From positions 186,001-250,000 of the forward strand of contig QANY01007449.1 of assembly GCA_003255025.1 (NCBI GenBank): a stretch of DNA of 64,000 nucleotides, given 5' to 3'. This document shows, in pieces, positions 1-12,196 of this stretch. The notes under the pieces are model-generated. The model ran no database searches. It saw nothing but the letters and a program-made list of their open reading frames with translations, and had not been told where the DNA came from. Both the position numbers and the translations under genes were made by a program. How positions within the stretch are numbered: the stretch's first letter is position 1; each line of letters opens with the position of its first letter. The DNA is from Datisca glomerata (lineage: Eukaryota > Streptophyta > Magnoliopsida > Cucurbitales > Datiscaceae).

Positions 1-290
1 TCCCTTAAATTATAAAATAAAAATTGAAAATCTTCACAGTTCCTCTCTCTAAAATTAGAAATTCAACAGAGATTTCGATTTTGCGAAGAAAGATCCTCTA
101 ACTTCGTCAACGCCGGGAAAGATCACACAGAGCGTGACTATGTGAGTGAAGGCAGGTCGAGTTTTTGAAGGAGAGACCATCCCTGTAAGGCAGTATACGT
201 GGACGCACAATAAAATTTCTTCTCGGTCGATGCTACCCTTGGTTGATGGAATATATAACTAAAATGCCAGAATCCATTTATGTTTTGGAT
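1..290. other. unassigned segment at window edge
   Basis: This stretch is richer in G and C than the 2 kb that follows and has no long open frame. It could be an untranslated end of a gene lying outside the window, but no splice site, start or stop can be tied to a product. I assign nothing. Confidence 0.3.
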
Positions 291-2039
291 TTTTGAGGAT
301 TAAGATACAGATTTGTTTCTTAATGACAGTTACTTTGTTCCCATAACTAGTCTCTTTTTTATTTTATTTTTAAAAAGATTCCCAGTACTAATCCTAATCC
401 TATCCAAATCACTCATTAAGATAATAAAAAAGTTTTTAAATTTTAAATAATTAATTTTTTTAATATATTTTAAACTAAGTCAAGTCTTTAAGAATCAACT
501 CATACTTCTATTCTTCTCTACTTCATCATTTTTGGTACTTTCCAATGTATGTTGGTAACGAAATACAAGAGGTTTAGAGTGAATTTGACAGCTTTTTGTT
601 TAAAAGTATTTTCATACATTTTACTTTAAATCATATATATTTGATAAACGTAATTGTTTGAAACATATTTTTATATGTATAAACACTTCTATAAAAAATT
701 TATACTCTATTATTTTTAAAAATAATTTTACATACACATGAATATACTTTAAAATATAGACAAATATTTTAAAAAAATATATATATGACATAATCATGAA
801 CCAAATATATTATTATTTCTATGCATAAAAATATTTTTAATCATAAACATTAACAAAAACACTTAAATGATCCCTAGTCATGGAGAGTGGTCAAAAACTT
901 TTTTAAGATAATGCTCCTTACTATATTTAGCAAATTTTGTAACTTGAATTATATTCCAACCTCTTTTCATTCTTTCTGTTTATCTCTCTATCATTTTTAA
1001 CAAAATATTAATTAAGTTTACAAGTTGGGAGAATTGTGTCAATTTGGAAATGTATAAACAAATATTAAATTACAATATGGAATGGATACATTCCATTAAT
1101 ATATATTTGTAAACAATTATGTTTCCATTATCATTTTTATTCATCTTTGTTCTTTTACTTTACAAACTTACAAACCACATAACAATAGTGTTGTGTCGAC
1201 TGGACTATTACGACTCATTCAATTTCATGTTGGAGCTTCTAAAATTAAGAACATTATTAAAAAAATTAAAACCAGTTATCAGATAATAAGGAGTGAGAAT
1301 GAATCATCCCTATTAGATTGAGAAGATGGTGACCAAGATTTTATAACATTTGATATATAGATTCACATAGTCTTTAATAATATTGAATTGATGTAGACAC
1401 ATTCAATGTTATCTATGTATAAAATAAGATTTGATATTTTAACTTAAAAGGATCTTAACTTTGTTGTTTATATTTAAATTGCGCAATAAGATTTGAAATA
1501 TATTCTTACTTTCTTCACTAAACGATCATCTTACTTCTCGTCTAATAAATGAAGATGCCTTTTTCTGAGGTGGTAGCGGAGCACATTTGTCATCTAAATT
1601 GTTTCGTTATGGAACCGACTATAATTTATGAGACAACTTGTTTCATTCAAATTAGAGTAACGCCATGAGCATATTGATATTCAACAAGATTTATTTTTAT
1701 AACGCACGTGACATATGATCAGACACTTCAAGTCTAACTTTTATTTTTCTAAAAAACAATTTTATATTGATCAAGTTTACTTGTCTAATTTAAAAAATTA
1801 AAAACGTTTACTTGAGCAACTAAATGTCAATCATTACAAACTATTTATGGATAAAAATCTCAATTTTATCATCACAGTCTTTAAAGATCGTATCATGATG
1901 ATGAATTTGAAATTTATTTTAAAATTTAAAATTTAGTTTTTTTTCTCAAACGATAAAATGCTACAACTACATTTACAGTCTATTGAGTATATATCAAACG
2001 TAATAAAATAAAAAAATTTAGATGCATATATTTTAAGCA
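291..2039. other. AT-rich intergenic sequence
   Basis: No coding frame of useful length, no recognisable transposon end and no RNA gene seen. The sequence is dominated by A/T runs and short imperfect repeats. Confidence 0.6.
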
Positions 2040-3130
2040 TTGTACATTATCAATCATATGATAATTAATTTTTATCATCATGAGCATGGTTCAAATTTTT
2101 ATGAGATGAGTCTAGGTGGTCAGAAATTTTTGACTTGAGATGTATGGTAAACTTGGAGATCTTAACTTCAATTTGCTTAAGTCTATTATGTTCAACAAAC
2201 TATCTCAACTGAGAACATTTTAAGAGTGAGTTTGAGAGCGCTTCATTTAGAAGTATTTTAATGCATTAAAAATACTACTTTTGAATTACATGTACTTCAA
2301 AAATAATTTTTAAAACACATTATTGTACGTGGAAATACTTCTACAAAAATACATGCCATAATATTTCTTAAAATGCTTTTACATGCATATGAATATGTTT
2401 TAAAATATATTCGAGTGCTTATTAAAAACATGTATAATATAATTATAAACTAAAATATTGTTAATTCAATATATAAAAATATTTCTAGTCATAAATACTA
2501 ATAAACACATCGTAACATTGTTACTAATCCACAAAATAAAAAATTTCGTGAAAGTGAAAAAAGCAAAATCCTCATCAAATCGTTTTAAATCAGATTAAAA
2601 AATAAATGTTTTAGCAACAATATTTCACTCTTATATTAATCATTTTCCTCAAAAAAAAAATATAAACCATTTTTCTTTAACCCACAAATCGTTAATAAAA
2701 TTAGAAAAACAAAAATCATTTGAGGAAGAAGAGAGAGAGAGAACTATAGCTATAGGGCATTTTGTGATTACATGCGCAAAAGAAGGGTAAATCAGAAAAC
2801 GTGCAACCATTCCGATGTGATCGAGGAAATCTATCTACATATGGTTATTAAGTGGGGCCCACTACAGTTCGAAACTTTCTCATTCGATCGTAAAAGAGAA
2901 AAAAAAACCAGATCCCCTCGATAAATATATTAAATTTATTAGATAACCTTCCATTGACAAAATTTGGCCCCACATAAGTTTCCTAAAATTAGTAGGAGAC
3001 AAATTATGTACGACCGTCCGATCCCAATAAAAAGCAAGGTTATAAAGGTAAAAGTGAAAATCACATCAAATCGACGGCCGGAAAAGCGAGTGTAGCGAGA
3101 TTGGAGTAAATTTATAGGATGGGCTAAAAA
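2040..3130. repeat. segmental duplication, copy 1 (pairs with 6600-7320)
   Basis: The order of recognisable blocks here is repeated at 6600-7320 in the same orientation. Both copies share a TTTTCATCATCATGA-type block followed by a line ending in GAGATCTTAACT, then an 'ACTAATCC(A/G)CAAAATAAA' block, then a purine-rich tract, then 'CTATAGGGCATTTTGTGATT', then 'GAAGGGTAAATCAGAAAA', and last a GGCCCACTACAGT block. Copies differ by many substitutions and indels, so the event is old. No terminal repeats were found, so this is more likely a local duplication than a transposon. Confidence 0.7.
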
Positions 3131-6100
3131 GTTATATGATTTAAAAATGGTGGGAGAGAGTGTGAATGGGAATAGGCAAAAAAAAAAAGGTTCATATTTA
3201 CCAAATTCTTAAATTTAAGATTGAGACCGAATATTTAGATTTATGATTTAGATCGGAGATTTGAATTATTGTGTTTAGTATGGATTTTGATTATGTGAAG
3301 ATTAAAGGATTTGGGATTAGATTAGATTAGATAAATTTATCATAATATCTTTTAACTAAATAATACTATGTAAGTTTTTATCTTTAGCATGGATAAATTT
3401 GTATTTTTATAGAAATCATAATTGTACAGATCCAAGAATAAAAATCTGAGCTTTTTTAGCAGGATTTAAAATCCTAGTGTCAAACAATTCACAATACAGT
3501 CAAACATGTGAGTCCCACGAAAAATTTAAATAATATTAAATTTGAATTATAAATCCAATAATTAAACATGCCCAATACACGTGCCTCTATGATCAATACA
3601 TGTTCTGTTGGATAGTAGATGATTATGTTGCATTTGGACCATGCATTAAAAATATACAATATGATTAGAAAAGTCAAATTTCCAGCTAAAGTTATAAAAA
3701 TGATCGAAAATGATCGAAAATGATCAAAGTAAATAATTTATTTACAAGATTACATAGAAGTAAATGAATTATTTATATTATTCAAGTCATTTTTACAGCT
3801 TGAGTTTAAAATTTGACCATTTTTACAGCTTCAACTTAAAAGTTGATAATTTTATAACTTTTGAAATCTGAGTTAAGGGATAACATGTTTTTCAAATTTT
3901 TAGGTAAATAGCATATTTTTTGCCGCTCATCAACCAATTGTTAATGATTTTTGGTTCATGATTTTACGGCTTCATTTGACAGATTCTATCGTATGATTTG
4001 CGGGGCCATTTCACTTACTGAGATATCATTATTTTAGAAATTTTTGGGTTATACTATCATTAAATATATATTATTTTTAATATAAATTAAATTAAAATTA
4101 ATTGTTTGTTTTTATTACATTTTTTTTCAGTGAATTCTTTTATGGAAATTATATTTTTCATAACCGAACAATTGCCATCCGAATTTCGAGTGTTGTTTGA
4201 AGGAAATTCAGCATCCTTTTTAACAAGTTTTGATTTACCATTAACGTGATACTTCCATTAGAAAGATTTTTGCCATCCATATTTCCCAAATTTCCATATT
4301 CATTTGAAGGAAAACAACACTCATTGATTGCATTCATTCTCCATTATCGTGAGACTATCACTAAGCATTTTGTGTTCAAATTCGTGAAGAAAAATTGTTG
4401 GTATTGCTATTCATTCATATTCTATATATATCTCAAGCTTCAAGTTTCATTTTCCATATACTTTTACAGGATTCAATAATGGAAGGTTATTTTTTTAGAA
4501 AGATATTTATCATTTGTTTCTTATTAGATTATCATAATGGATAATTTTTTGATTCAATGTCATTTGAGTTTTAATCATTTTTATATGCCATGTGTTTTGT
4601 TTATAATCAGTGGTAGGATTTGATTAACGTTGTTGTGGTTAATAGAATATTTATACGGGCAAATCATATAGTTTTGTATTATTTTCGACGGAGTAAATAA
4701 ATGATAGATCGTTTTACTTGATACATGTTATTCGATTAATATCATTTATCAGTCTAAGATATTGAATCATTTATTAGTATAACGAATGTGTCAATAACAT
4801 ATTGATTATCTAATATGTTATATGATTGAACTATATAAAACTCTGATAATCATTTATTTATTTGTTTATGGCAACACTGATTATATAGACAAAGATGTTG
4901 AAGCTGAGTCATCAAAATCAACCAAAAACGAGCATCAAGCAAATTTCAATAAATGAAAATCGTAATTAAAGAATTGAATCATTTGTATTTTCCATAATAG
5001 AGTCAAGTATATCACTTATTTACATATGATTTACTATGATATAACGATTCGAGATTTTGATCACGATTTTGTAGAGTTTTTTTTGGACGATTTATTGACA
5101 TTTTTGGTTAGTTGTTATTTACTATAATTAATTAAGTAGTAGTTTCCATAACAATGGCTAGATTTTTATTTACTTTTCTAATTATTTTGGTGAATTTTGA
5201 TTGGTTGATTTTAAAATGAAATATTTGATCAATTAATGTGTTTTAAAGAAGTTAATATTACAATAAGTTTTTAAGGTGAATGCGGGATTTGCTGATTTTT
5301 AATTTTTTTTGTTAACTATGTTAATTAACGTTTATGAAAATTATAATTATACAATTAAAGCATTAATATCTATTATAGTTTAGTTAAGTGTATCACTTAT
5401 TTACTTATGATTTACTGTGATAACCGTACATAACATGCATTATATATCAATTTATTATATATTTTTTAATTTAGTTCATTGATGAATTATCACTGATTTA
5501 TTGTTGATTTTTTATCGATTTAATTTGATTTCTTTTGAAGATTTTTTATTCAGTATTTAATTGATTGATGTAGTTAAAAAAGTAGCGATTTAGATGGAAA
5601 TGAATTTTTTAAAAAAAATATATAAAAAAGTAGCGGTTTAGATCTTGATTATGGTTTAAATCCATTGATGACTAATGTTTCATTATTTGTAGCGTATATT
5701 ACTTAAGTCTGTCAGATTTACATATCTGATTTATCTAAAAATATAGGTAGTGTGTTATTTATGGATGATGAACATATTTGTCTAAAATTATTGACTATTT
5801 AAGAAACTTGTTATTTACCAAATTATATTAAAAACTTACTATTTCTTAAAACACCCCTAATATTATTGTCTATTATGTAAAATTTCTCGTTTTACAAATC
5901 TCCCTCTAAAAAATTGACGATCCAAACTTGATTGAGTAAAAGACAAAATAAAAAAATGGCCAGATTATTAGATATAATCAAATCTTCTAACGTGTTCAAT
6001 AGATCTAAACTATATAAATCTGAACAAACATCTTACATTTGCTGAATATTACCTGATGCGAACATTCTGAACAGGAGTTGGTGAATGGTGATGTGATGAA

Positions 6101-6229
6101 AACTATGTTTGAGAGAAAGAGTTGTTTTTATATTTTGGCAGTTAAGGGACTTTTATGTTTCTTATTATGTGCAATTCTGACTTTTTCCTTCTAAGACAAG
6201 GTGCATGTAATCCAAGTTTCTCATATCGC
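3131..6229. other. AT-rich intergenic sequence
   Basis: No gene is supported. A short triplicated 10-mer (AAAATGATCG-like) lies near 3690-3725. The small open frame at 4246-4479 has no recognisable motif and normal stop-rich surroundings, and is taken as chance. Confidence 0.55.
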
Positions 6230-6560
6230 AATTACATATCAAATTTAAGAGGTCAGTTCAAACCTCAAACAATGAGAACAATTTCATGGCAACATAGCTC
6301 TACGAATGGCACAAAACTATAATCAGATAGATATTTTGGATTAGCATCAGGTCTTTTGAGTGTAGTTTCAACTAATTTCAAGACATTCAACTAGGAGTTT
6401 CAATTTCCTGCAGATGCACTACGAATAAATAAAGTGATTAATTAATTTTCCAGATTGATAGCCATGGGTAGTAAGCCACTGAATTATATTAGAATAAATA
6501 TTATTGGTAGCATTTGGTGTTTGGTAAAAGAGAAAATAGCCATATAAACAGAATCTGGAG
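6230..6560. repeat. segmental duplication, copy 1 (pairs with 9761-10090)
   Basis: The sequence aligns in the same orientation with 9761-10090. Shared blocks include 'AAATTTAAGAGG(T/A)CAGTTCAAAC', 'TGAGAACAATTT', 'GAATTATATT(A/C)AGA' and 'GGTAAAAGAGA(A/G)AATAGCCA'. The partner copy lies just 3' of the broken GeBP-type gene, so this copy may mark the former 3' flank of a second, lost gene copy. That reading is inference. Confidence 0.7.
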
Positions 6561-6599
6561 AGAGTACACGATTGAGTATCGAGCAGCAGCATCACTCAA

Positions 6600-7320
6600 C
6601 AATCAAATCATGTGATGATCAATTTTCATCATCATGACCATGATTCAAATCTAGGTAGTGAGAATTTTTTGACGTGAGACTCATGGTAAATTCAGAGATC
6701 TTAACTATAATTTGTTGAGACATGGAAGAAAAAGAAAAAAGAAACACACTTAAACACTATTGCTAATCCGCAAAATAAACTTTTTTATGAAAGAAAAAGA
6801 AAAAAGAAACAAAATCCTCATCAAATCTTTTAAAAGATAACTGTTGTAGCAAAAATATTTAAACCTTTTATCAGTTTCCTAAAAAAATATTAATTATTTT
6901 CGTTTAAACAAGAAATTGTTAATAAAATTAGAAGAAAAAAACCAGTTTAGAAGAAGAGAGAGAACTTTAACTATAGGGCATTTTGTGATTGCATATGAAA
7001 AAGAAGGGTAAATCAGAAAATGTGCAACAATTCCGATGCGAACGAGGAAATCTATACATATGGTTATTGAGTGAGGCCCACTACAGTACTCATAGTCAAC
7101 TTTCTCATTCATTGTGTAAAAGAAAGAACATATCCCCTAAATAAAAGTTATCAGATAGCCCCAATGACAAAAATTGGCTCCCCAAGAGTTTCCAAAAATG
7201 AGTAGGAGACAAATGATCTATGGCCGTCCGATCCAATATATTGCAAGGTTATAGAGGCAAAAGTTAAAAATCACATTTAATTCACGGCCGGAAAAGCGAG
7301 TGCAGTGAGATTAGAGTACA
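6600..7320. repeat. segmental duplication, copy 2 (pairs with 2040-3130)
   Basis: Second copy of the block order described at 2040-3130, shorter because several AT-rich spacers are missing. The best-conserved core is at 6975-7085. The frame at 6894-7112 on the minus strand runs through repeat sequence and is not supported as a gene. Confidence 0.7.
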
Positions 7321-7929
7321 TTCTAGTATTTATGATTATGTTAATGATTTAGATTCGAGATTTAAATTTATAATATATTTATTATAAATATGTTAAGATA
7401 GAAAGATTTGAATTATGTTAAATTATATAAATTTATTATAATTTTTTTCAATTAAATAATACCATATAAATTTTATTTTTAGCATGAGTAAATTTATCTT
7501 TTTTCTCTTTTAAAGGCATAACTGTCTACATTTATGATTCAAATAAGGTCTGATGAGCTAACTTCCATAATCCGAATCAAATTAGGTGGCGTTATTGAAA
7601 TACGATTCACAGAAAATTGGTAATGGTTTTGAGTATCTTGGATTTTATAATATTTCTTCTAATTGTTATAATTTTGAAACTTAAATAACTTAAGGTGACA
7701 GTATGAGTCTGATTTTAAATCCTAGTTAAATTTAAATTATTTTTCTTAATTGGTTTGGTATAAAGTTTACAAACTACTATTAAACTTAAAATATCACGTA
7801 TTGTTTATATTATTTGTGTTGGTGAATTTACCCACACGTAAATGTGGGATTTTAAAAAAAGAAGAAGTTTATATATAAAATATAGACACTTTAATTTAAA
7901 AATATTATTTCCCTTCTTTAATACTAAAT
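7321..7929. other. AT-rich intergenic sequence
   Basis: Nothing recognised between the duplication and the Harbinger-like element. Confidence 0.55.
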
Positions 7930-7932
7930 TTA

Positions 7933-8794
7933 GACCCCGTTTATTTCACGTTATCTTCATTTATAATTTTATTGTAATACTTTTGTAATTGAATTATGAT
8001 ACTTGTTTGGACGATCCTAATTTACAATCATTTGAGGTGGTTGAATTGCAGAATAAAATAGAATCAATTCTAATCTACAATGTCATTGTAATTTTAATAT
8101 CAAACAAAGTTAGTTTCCTACTCTCATTGAAAATATTTTGTCACACATAAAAAATAAATTAATAAATGTTAAAATTTCACATGAAAATATTTTTTATTAT
8201 ATCTTTTGTTTTATTAATAATTACAATTATTTTTTTAATTTTTTTCCAGCATTATTAACTTATTTAAATATTAATTAAAATTCATTTTATTAGTTTATTT
8301 TTTATTTTTAGTTAAAATATTAATAAACATACATTTTATAATTTGTTAAAATTAAATTTATTAAAGTTTAGTCTAGCAATATAAAACTATTTAAATATTA
8401 ATAAAAAATAAATAGAATTAAAGTTAAAATTTCACTTGAAAATATTTTTTTATTATATCTCTTATTTTATTAATTTGATTTAAAATATTTATAAATTTAG
8501 TTTAACAATATTAATTTATGCAAATATTAATTAAAAAATTAATGTTAAAATTGCACGTCAAAATATGTTTTTAGGTAATATATAGCTAAAGGAGAATTTT
8601 AAGTAACTTCCTGTTATTTACATAAATTTACAACAAAAGTTAACATATACCAAATATATCAATAATTAAATATCATCAATCACATCATAGATTACTATGT
8701 ATAACCAAACATGACAATTTTATTTTGTAAGCAATTGAATTATCAACAATTGAATTGCGATGATCATCCTAGATCACGCGAACCAAACGACCTC
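7933..8794. mobile_element. Harbinger/PIF-like non-autonomous DNA transposon
   Basis: The left end reads GACCCCGTTTATTTCACG and the reverse complement of the right end reads GAGGTCGTTTGGTTCGCG. About 16 of 23 terminal bases agree when the ends are compared. Both ends are flanked by TTA (7930-7932 and 8795-8797), the 3-bp target duplication typical of PIF/Harbinger elements. The 862-bp interior is AT-rich with no transposase, so it would be a MITE-class element that depends on another copy for movement. Family assignment rests on the TTA and the terminal GTTTGGTT-like motif only. Confidence 0.5.
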
Positions 8795-8850
8795 TTAAGA
8801 ATTAGCACAGTGGAATCGTCAGTGTGGGAGACGGAAGATGTGGTTTCTTC

Positions 8851-9261
8851 TAGGGGTGTTCAAAACCAAACTGAATCGGCCGAACCGAACCGAATAAAAT
8901 CGAAAATGATCGGTTCTTTATGTGTGTTCGATTCGGGAAAAATTATCGAATTGAAGTTTCGATTTGGTTCAGAATTTTGGTGGTTTTCAAATCGAACTGA
9001 ACCTAAACATTAAATATATATATATTATTTTTATATATATATTATTTTTATATATAATTTCTTATAAAACCGAACCGAACAGAAGTCAAACTTTAATTTT
9101 ATATTTATTTTTCAATAATATCATTTGAAAAATATTTTTAATTAATAATATCAAACCAAACTGAAACTCATGGTTCGGTTCGGTTCTTTTAGCATTCACG
9201 ATTAGATTTTGTTCGATTTTATCGTCAAAAAATCGACCAAACCAAACCTTGAACACCTCTA
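8851..9261. mobile_element. hAT-type MITE
   Basis: A 411-bp element starts TAGGGGTGTTCAAAACC and ends in the inverse (TTGAACACCTCTA), the common hAT MITE terminus in plants. The 8-bp flanks are GTTTCTTC on the left and ATTACTTC on the right, agreeing at 6 of 8 positions, as expected for a hAT target duplication that has aged. The interior is full of CCGAACCGAAC motifs in both orientations and a (TA)n core, so it can fold into a long hairpin. The frame at 8711-9013 crosses the element end and is spurious. Confidence 0.75.
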
Positions 9262-9760
9262 ATTACTTCAATTTTCCGACCACATATAAGTTACCTCATC
9301 TCATCTTCATTAAATTCATTGTTTCATTAACAGCTCTTATGTAACAATTTCGGCCGCCATTGACATTAGTATGGTCCCATATAACATACTTAAGGAGATT
9401 CACATCCTTCGCATCCGTTAATGGCCATTACCATGGGCCAATGACGCACGATGGAAGAAAATTAATTACTGAAAAAGAAAACTTCTAGACTTCAAATATA
9501 TTCACGTCGGTGACACTAAGATCTGTTTCCTAACATCCGCCATACCTGATTTTTGTGATAGTGTGATCGCAAAACGACATCGATTTATAAACCTTTGATT
9601 TAGTTGATTAAAGTAGGAACTAATGAAAGCAATCAGTGTCTTGGGGTTTCGAGAGGAGTCTGGATATTAATTTGATGTGTTAAAAACATAGATAAACATA
9701 AAACTTCAAATGTTTGTCAAATGTACAAGATCAAATTTCTGCCGAGTCCCAGTAATTACA
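9262..9760. other. intergenic sequence
   Basis: No coding or repeat structure recognised. Confidence 0.5.
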
Positions 9761-10090
9761 TAATAAATTTAAGAGGACAGTTCAAACTTCAAACATTGAG
9801 AACAATTTGATACCATTATAGCTCAATCGATAGCATAGGTGAAAGAAAAAACTAAATTCAGATATATAATTTGTATTAGTATCAAGTTTTCGTAGCGTAA
9901 TTCTCAACTAATTTTGTAAATGTACATACACTCGACTAGAAGTTTCAGTTTTCCATAAGTATACAACAAATAAATCAATGGATTACTTAATTCTCATATG
10001 ATGGTCACGGGTAATATGATACTGAATTATATTCAGATAAATATTATTGATAGAATTTGGAGTTTGGTAAAAGAGAGAATAGCCAAGAAA
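9761..10090. repeat. segmental duplication, copy 2 (pairs with 6230-6560)
   Basis: Second copy of the block described at 6230-6560. It sits immediately downstream (minus-strand sense) of the 3' part of the broken GeBP-type gene and may include its old 3' untranslated region or terminator. Confidence 0.7.
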
Positions 10091-10254
10091 AAGTGATCAA
10101 AATGAAAGCATGATAATAATTGATGGGATCATTAAAAAGCAACGAACGAATTTGAATGTCATATAAACAGAATCTAATTCCAAGAATGTTTCAAAAAACA
10201 AAAATCTAAAATAGTAGAATCTACAATTTTCAAAGAGTAAGAAAGCTGAATTTA

Positions 10255-10741
10255 CATGGACACCTGAATTCTCATTGCCCACAAAGAGATTCTCAAGATC
10301 TAACCTCAAATGTGGAGCCAGAACATCCAACTCCGCCACCCATTTGCTCCCGCCACCGAGTTTCGAAGTCCATCGCCACCACCTTCCTCTCTTCTGAGGA
10401 ACAAGAACCACCGGAATATTCACAATGGAAAAGACCTCGCTGGACGAGAGCCAACCGACTTTCCTTCAACGACTCATCGAATACATTCAATACAGTTTTT
10501 GCCGCCACTCTATCAAGCCTACTTCCACCATGAGGTCCCAAACAACCACCTGGCTTACACAATTCCTCTCGATGCTCACCGTAACCGTGATCACTATCAG
10601 CATTCACCTCTTTCATCTTTTCCCCTCTGTTACCACCACCGACAGTAATAATACCGTTGTCAGCAGGGTGCTTGGAGACTATGGATTGCGTTTATGTTAT
10701 GGCTTTGACTTGGGTTAGCGCTCAATTGCAGGGCGGGGGAG
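10255..10741 (-). pseudogene. GeBP/STOREKEEPER-like transcription factor, 3' part (split by Copia)
   Basis: Read on the minus strand this is the C-terminal part of a GeBP/STOREKEEPER-type (DUF573) transcription factor. Recognisable pieces are an acidic stretch with EVNADSDHG near 10600-10616, then VFDESLKESRLALVQRG, then DFETRWREQM, and then, only in a different frame, VAELDVLAPHLRLDLENL. That frame change near 10340-10350 is a break. The N-terminal and DNA-binding part lies at 16946-17652, more than 6 kb away on the far side of the Copia element. The C-terminal helix of this family is thought to mediate dimerisation. The gene cannot make a normal product. Confidence 0.7.
10733..10741. repeat. 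target-site repeat, left of Copia element
   Basis: GCGGGGGAG lies directly before the left LTR and recurs at 16937-16945 directly after the right LTR. It falls inside the broken GeBP-type gene. At 8-9 bp it is longer than the 5 bp usual for Copia. Confidence 0.7.
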
Positions 10742-11625
10742 TGTTGTGAGTAGAGATGAAACAAGATGCTTTCATTAACCAACGATTACAAGGAATATGA
10801 AATGATTACAACGTAATTGCAACAGAAACGATTACAGCAAAATTTATTTGATCTAATAAATAAATAAAACGGAAAAACGATTACAGCAAAATGAAAACGA
10901 AAAATACAATGTAGATCGAGGATTGTTCGAAAGTAATGTTCTAAAGACAATAATCGTCCTCCACATGGTGCTTGGAGACTACGACGAATCATCTCTGTAA
11001 GATACAACGATCTAAGACAGAGTACAACAACCAATTACTCTGACCCTCACAGAATTCCTTTTGTATTTCTCTCAATATATAGGATGTTTAGTGTTTGAGT
11101 GTTGTTGTGTTCGTCTACTAAAAATGAAGCTAATGATGCCCTACTCTATATATAACGTTCAAAGCTCGGAGAGCAAGCCAAACGTGTAGATAAACTGGAA
11201 TAAGATTTTTGATGATATTGTGGGATAATAGAGAGATTTTGTGGGATAATAGAGATATTTTTAATTCTCTTCTGCAGATAATTACAGATACTGTTTGGAG
11301 ATATTTACTTACTCTCCAAATAAATAAATAAAAAAATTATCCAAAAATAAAACTTTTGACCGTACCGAACCGAGCCGGAAGGACGGACGGCGACGACGCG
11401 TGTGTGTGAAGGGATGACCATATGTCATCTAGGTTCTTTCTTCCCAACAAAATGTGGGGTGCCCCTTGGGCTAGCCCCAAGGCATGAATGCTGAGTTTAT
11501 AAACTCAACATTCTATCCTTGAGTTTTCAATGTGAGACAAATTCTCACTCTATTTCACATCACACACTTTCATTCATTTTTCAATCTTTCTTGATTTTTT
11601 TTCTCTTCTTATTTTCTCTCCAACA
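10742..11625 (-). repeat. Copia 3' LTR (884 bp)
   Basis: Starts TGTTGTGAG and ends CTCCAACA on the plus strand, the inverse of the usual TG...CA ends. It matches 16129-16936 closely. It is about 75 bases longer, mainly because of an extra GTGGGATAATAGAGA unit near 11219-11255 and insertions around 11265-11400. Confidence 0.9.
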
Positions 11626-12196
11626 ATTCCCCACATGAATGAAATGTGTCCTAACTAGACAACAACATGAGAGAGAGCAGATGAGATATGCATCAAGAGA
11701 GGTGTCTTTTGGACTTGAACCTTCCGTAGTGAGAATGCATCAGATTTATTCTGAAGAATAGTGAACTATGTTCTTGAACTGAACTTCCTCTGAGATAAAC
11801 CGAGACAACAAATTTCACACATATCCCATCTTAATACATCTGAGTTCATACGATTTTGTTCATTTTGGTCCTGAACATATCCCGCTTTCATAAGAGCTTT
11901 AGATAGGTTAAGCCATTCAAACCTCTCATAGAAGCGACCCCACTTCTACTCTCATATAGGTGACAACAATTAAGAGTATTCTGTCACTACTCCTCTGGCA
12001 AGCAGAACATCAATGTCATTGAATACTTACGTATACCCTTTTACATCGACAGACAACACACTATCTTCATATCATAGGAACAAGAAGAAACCATAGGTTT
12101 CTCAGTGTTTCAATTTGAATCATCCCTGCCACTTTGCCTATTGAACCTAGATCTTGGGATCTCCAGTCAACTAGGTTAGGTTACCACCTGAATGAT

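Noticed and set aside
4246..4479. 77-residue plus-strand frame
   Set aside because: No motif, unusual amino-acid composition from AT-rich sequence, and no supporting neighbours.
3640..5900. Possible transposon with worn ends
   Set aside because: I looked for inverted ends and target repeats around this AT-rich stretch and found none that align convincingly.
10310..10718. Plus-strand frames of 73-112 residues
   Set aside because: They are antisense to the GeBP remnant, which has family motifs on the minus strand.
11458..11485. GC-rich hairpin (GCCCCTTGGGCTAGCCCCAAGGC) as an RNA gene or terminator
   Set aside because: It is a component of both Copia LTRs. No tRNA or small-RNA structure could be supported.
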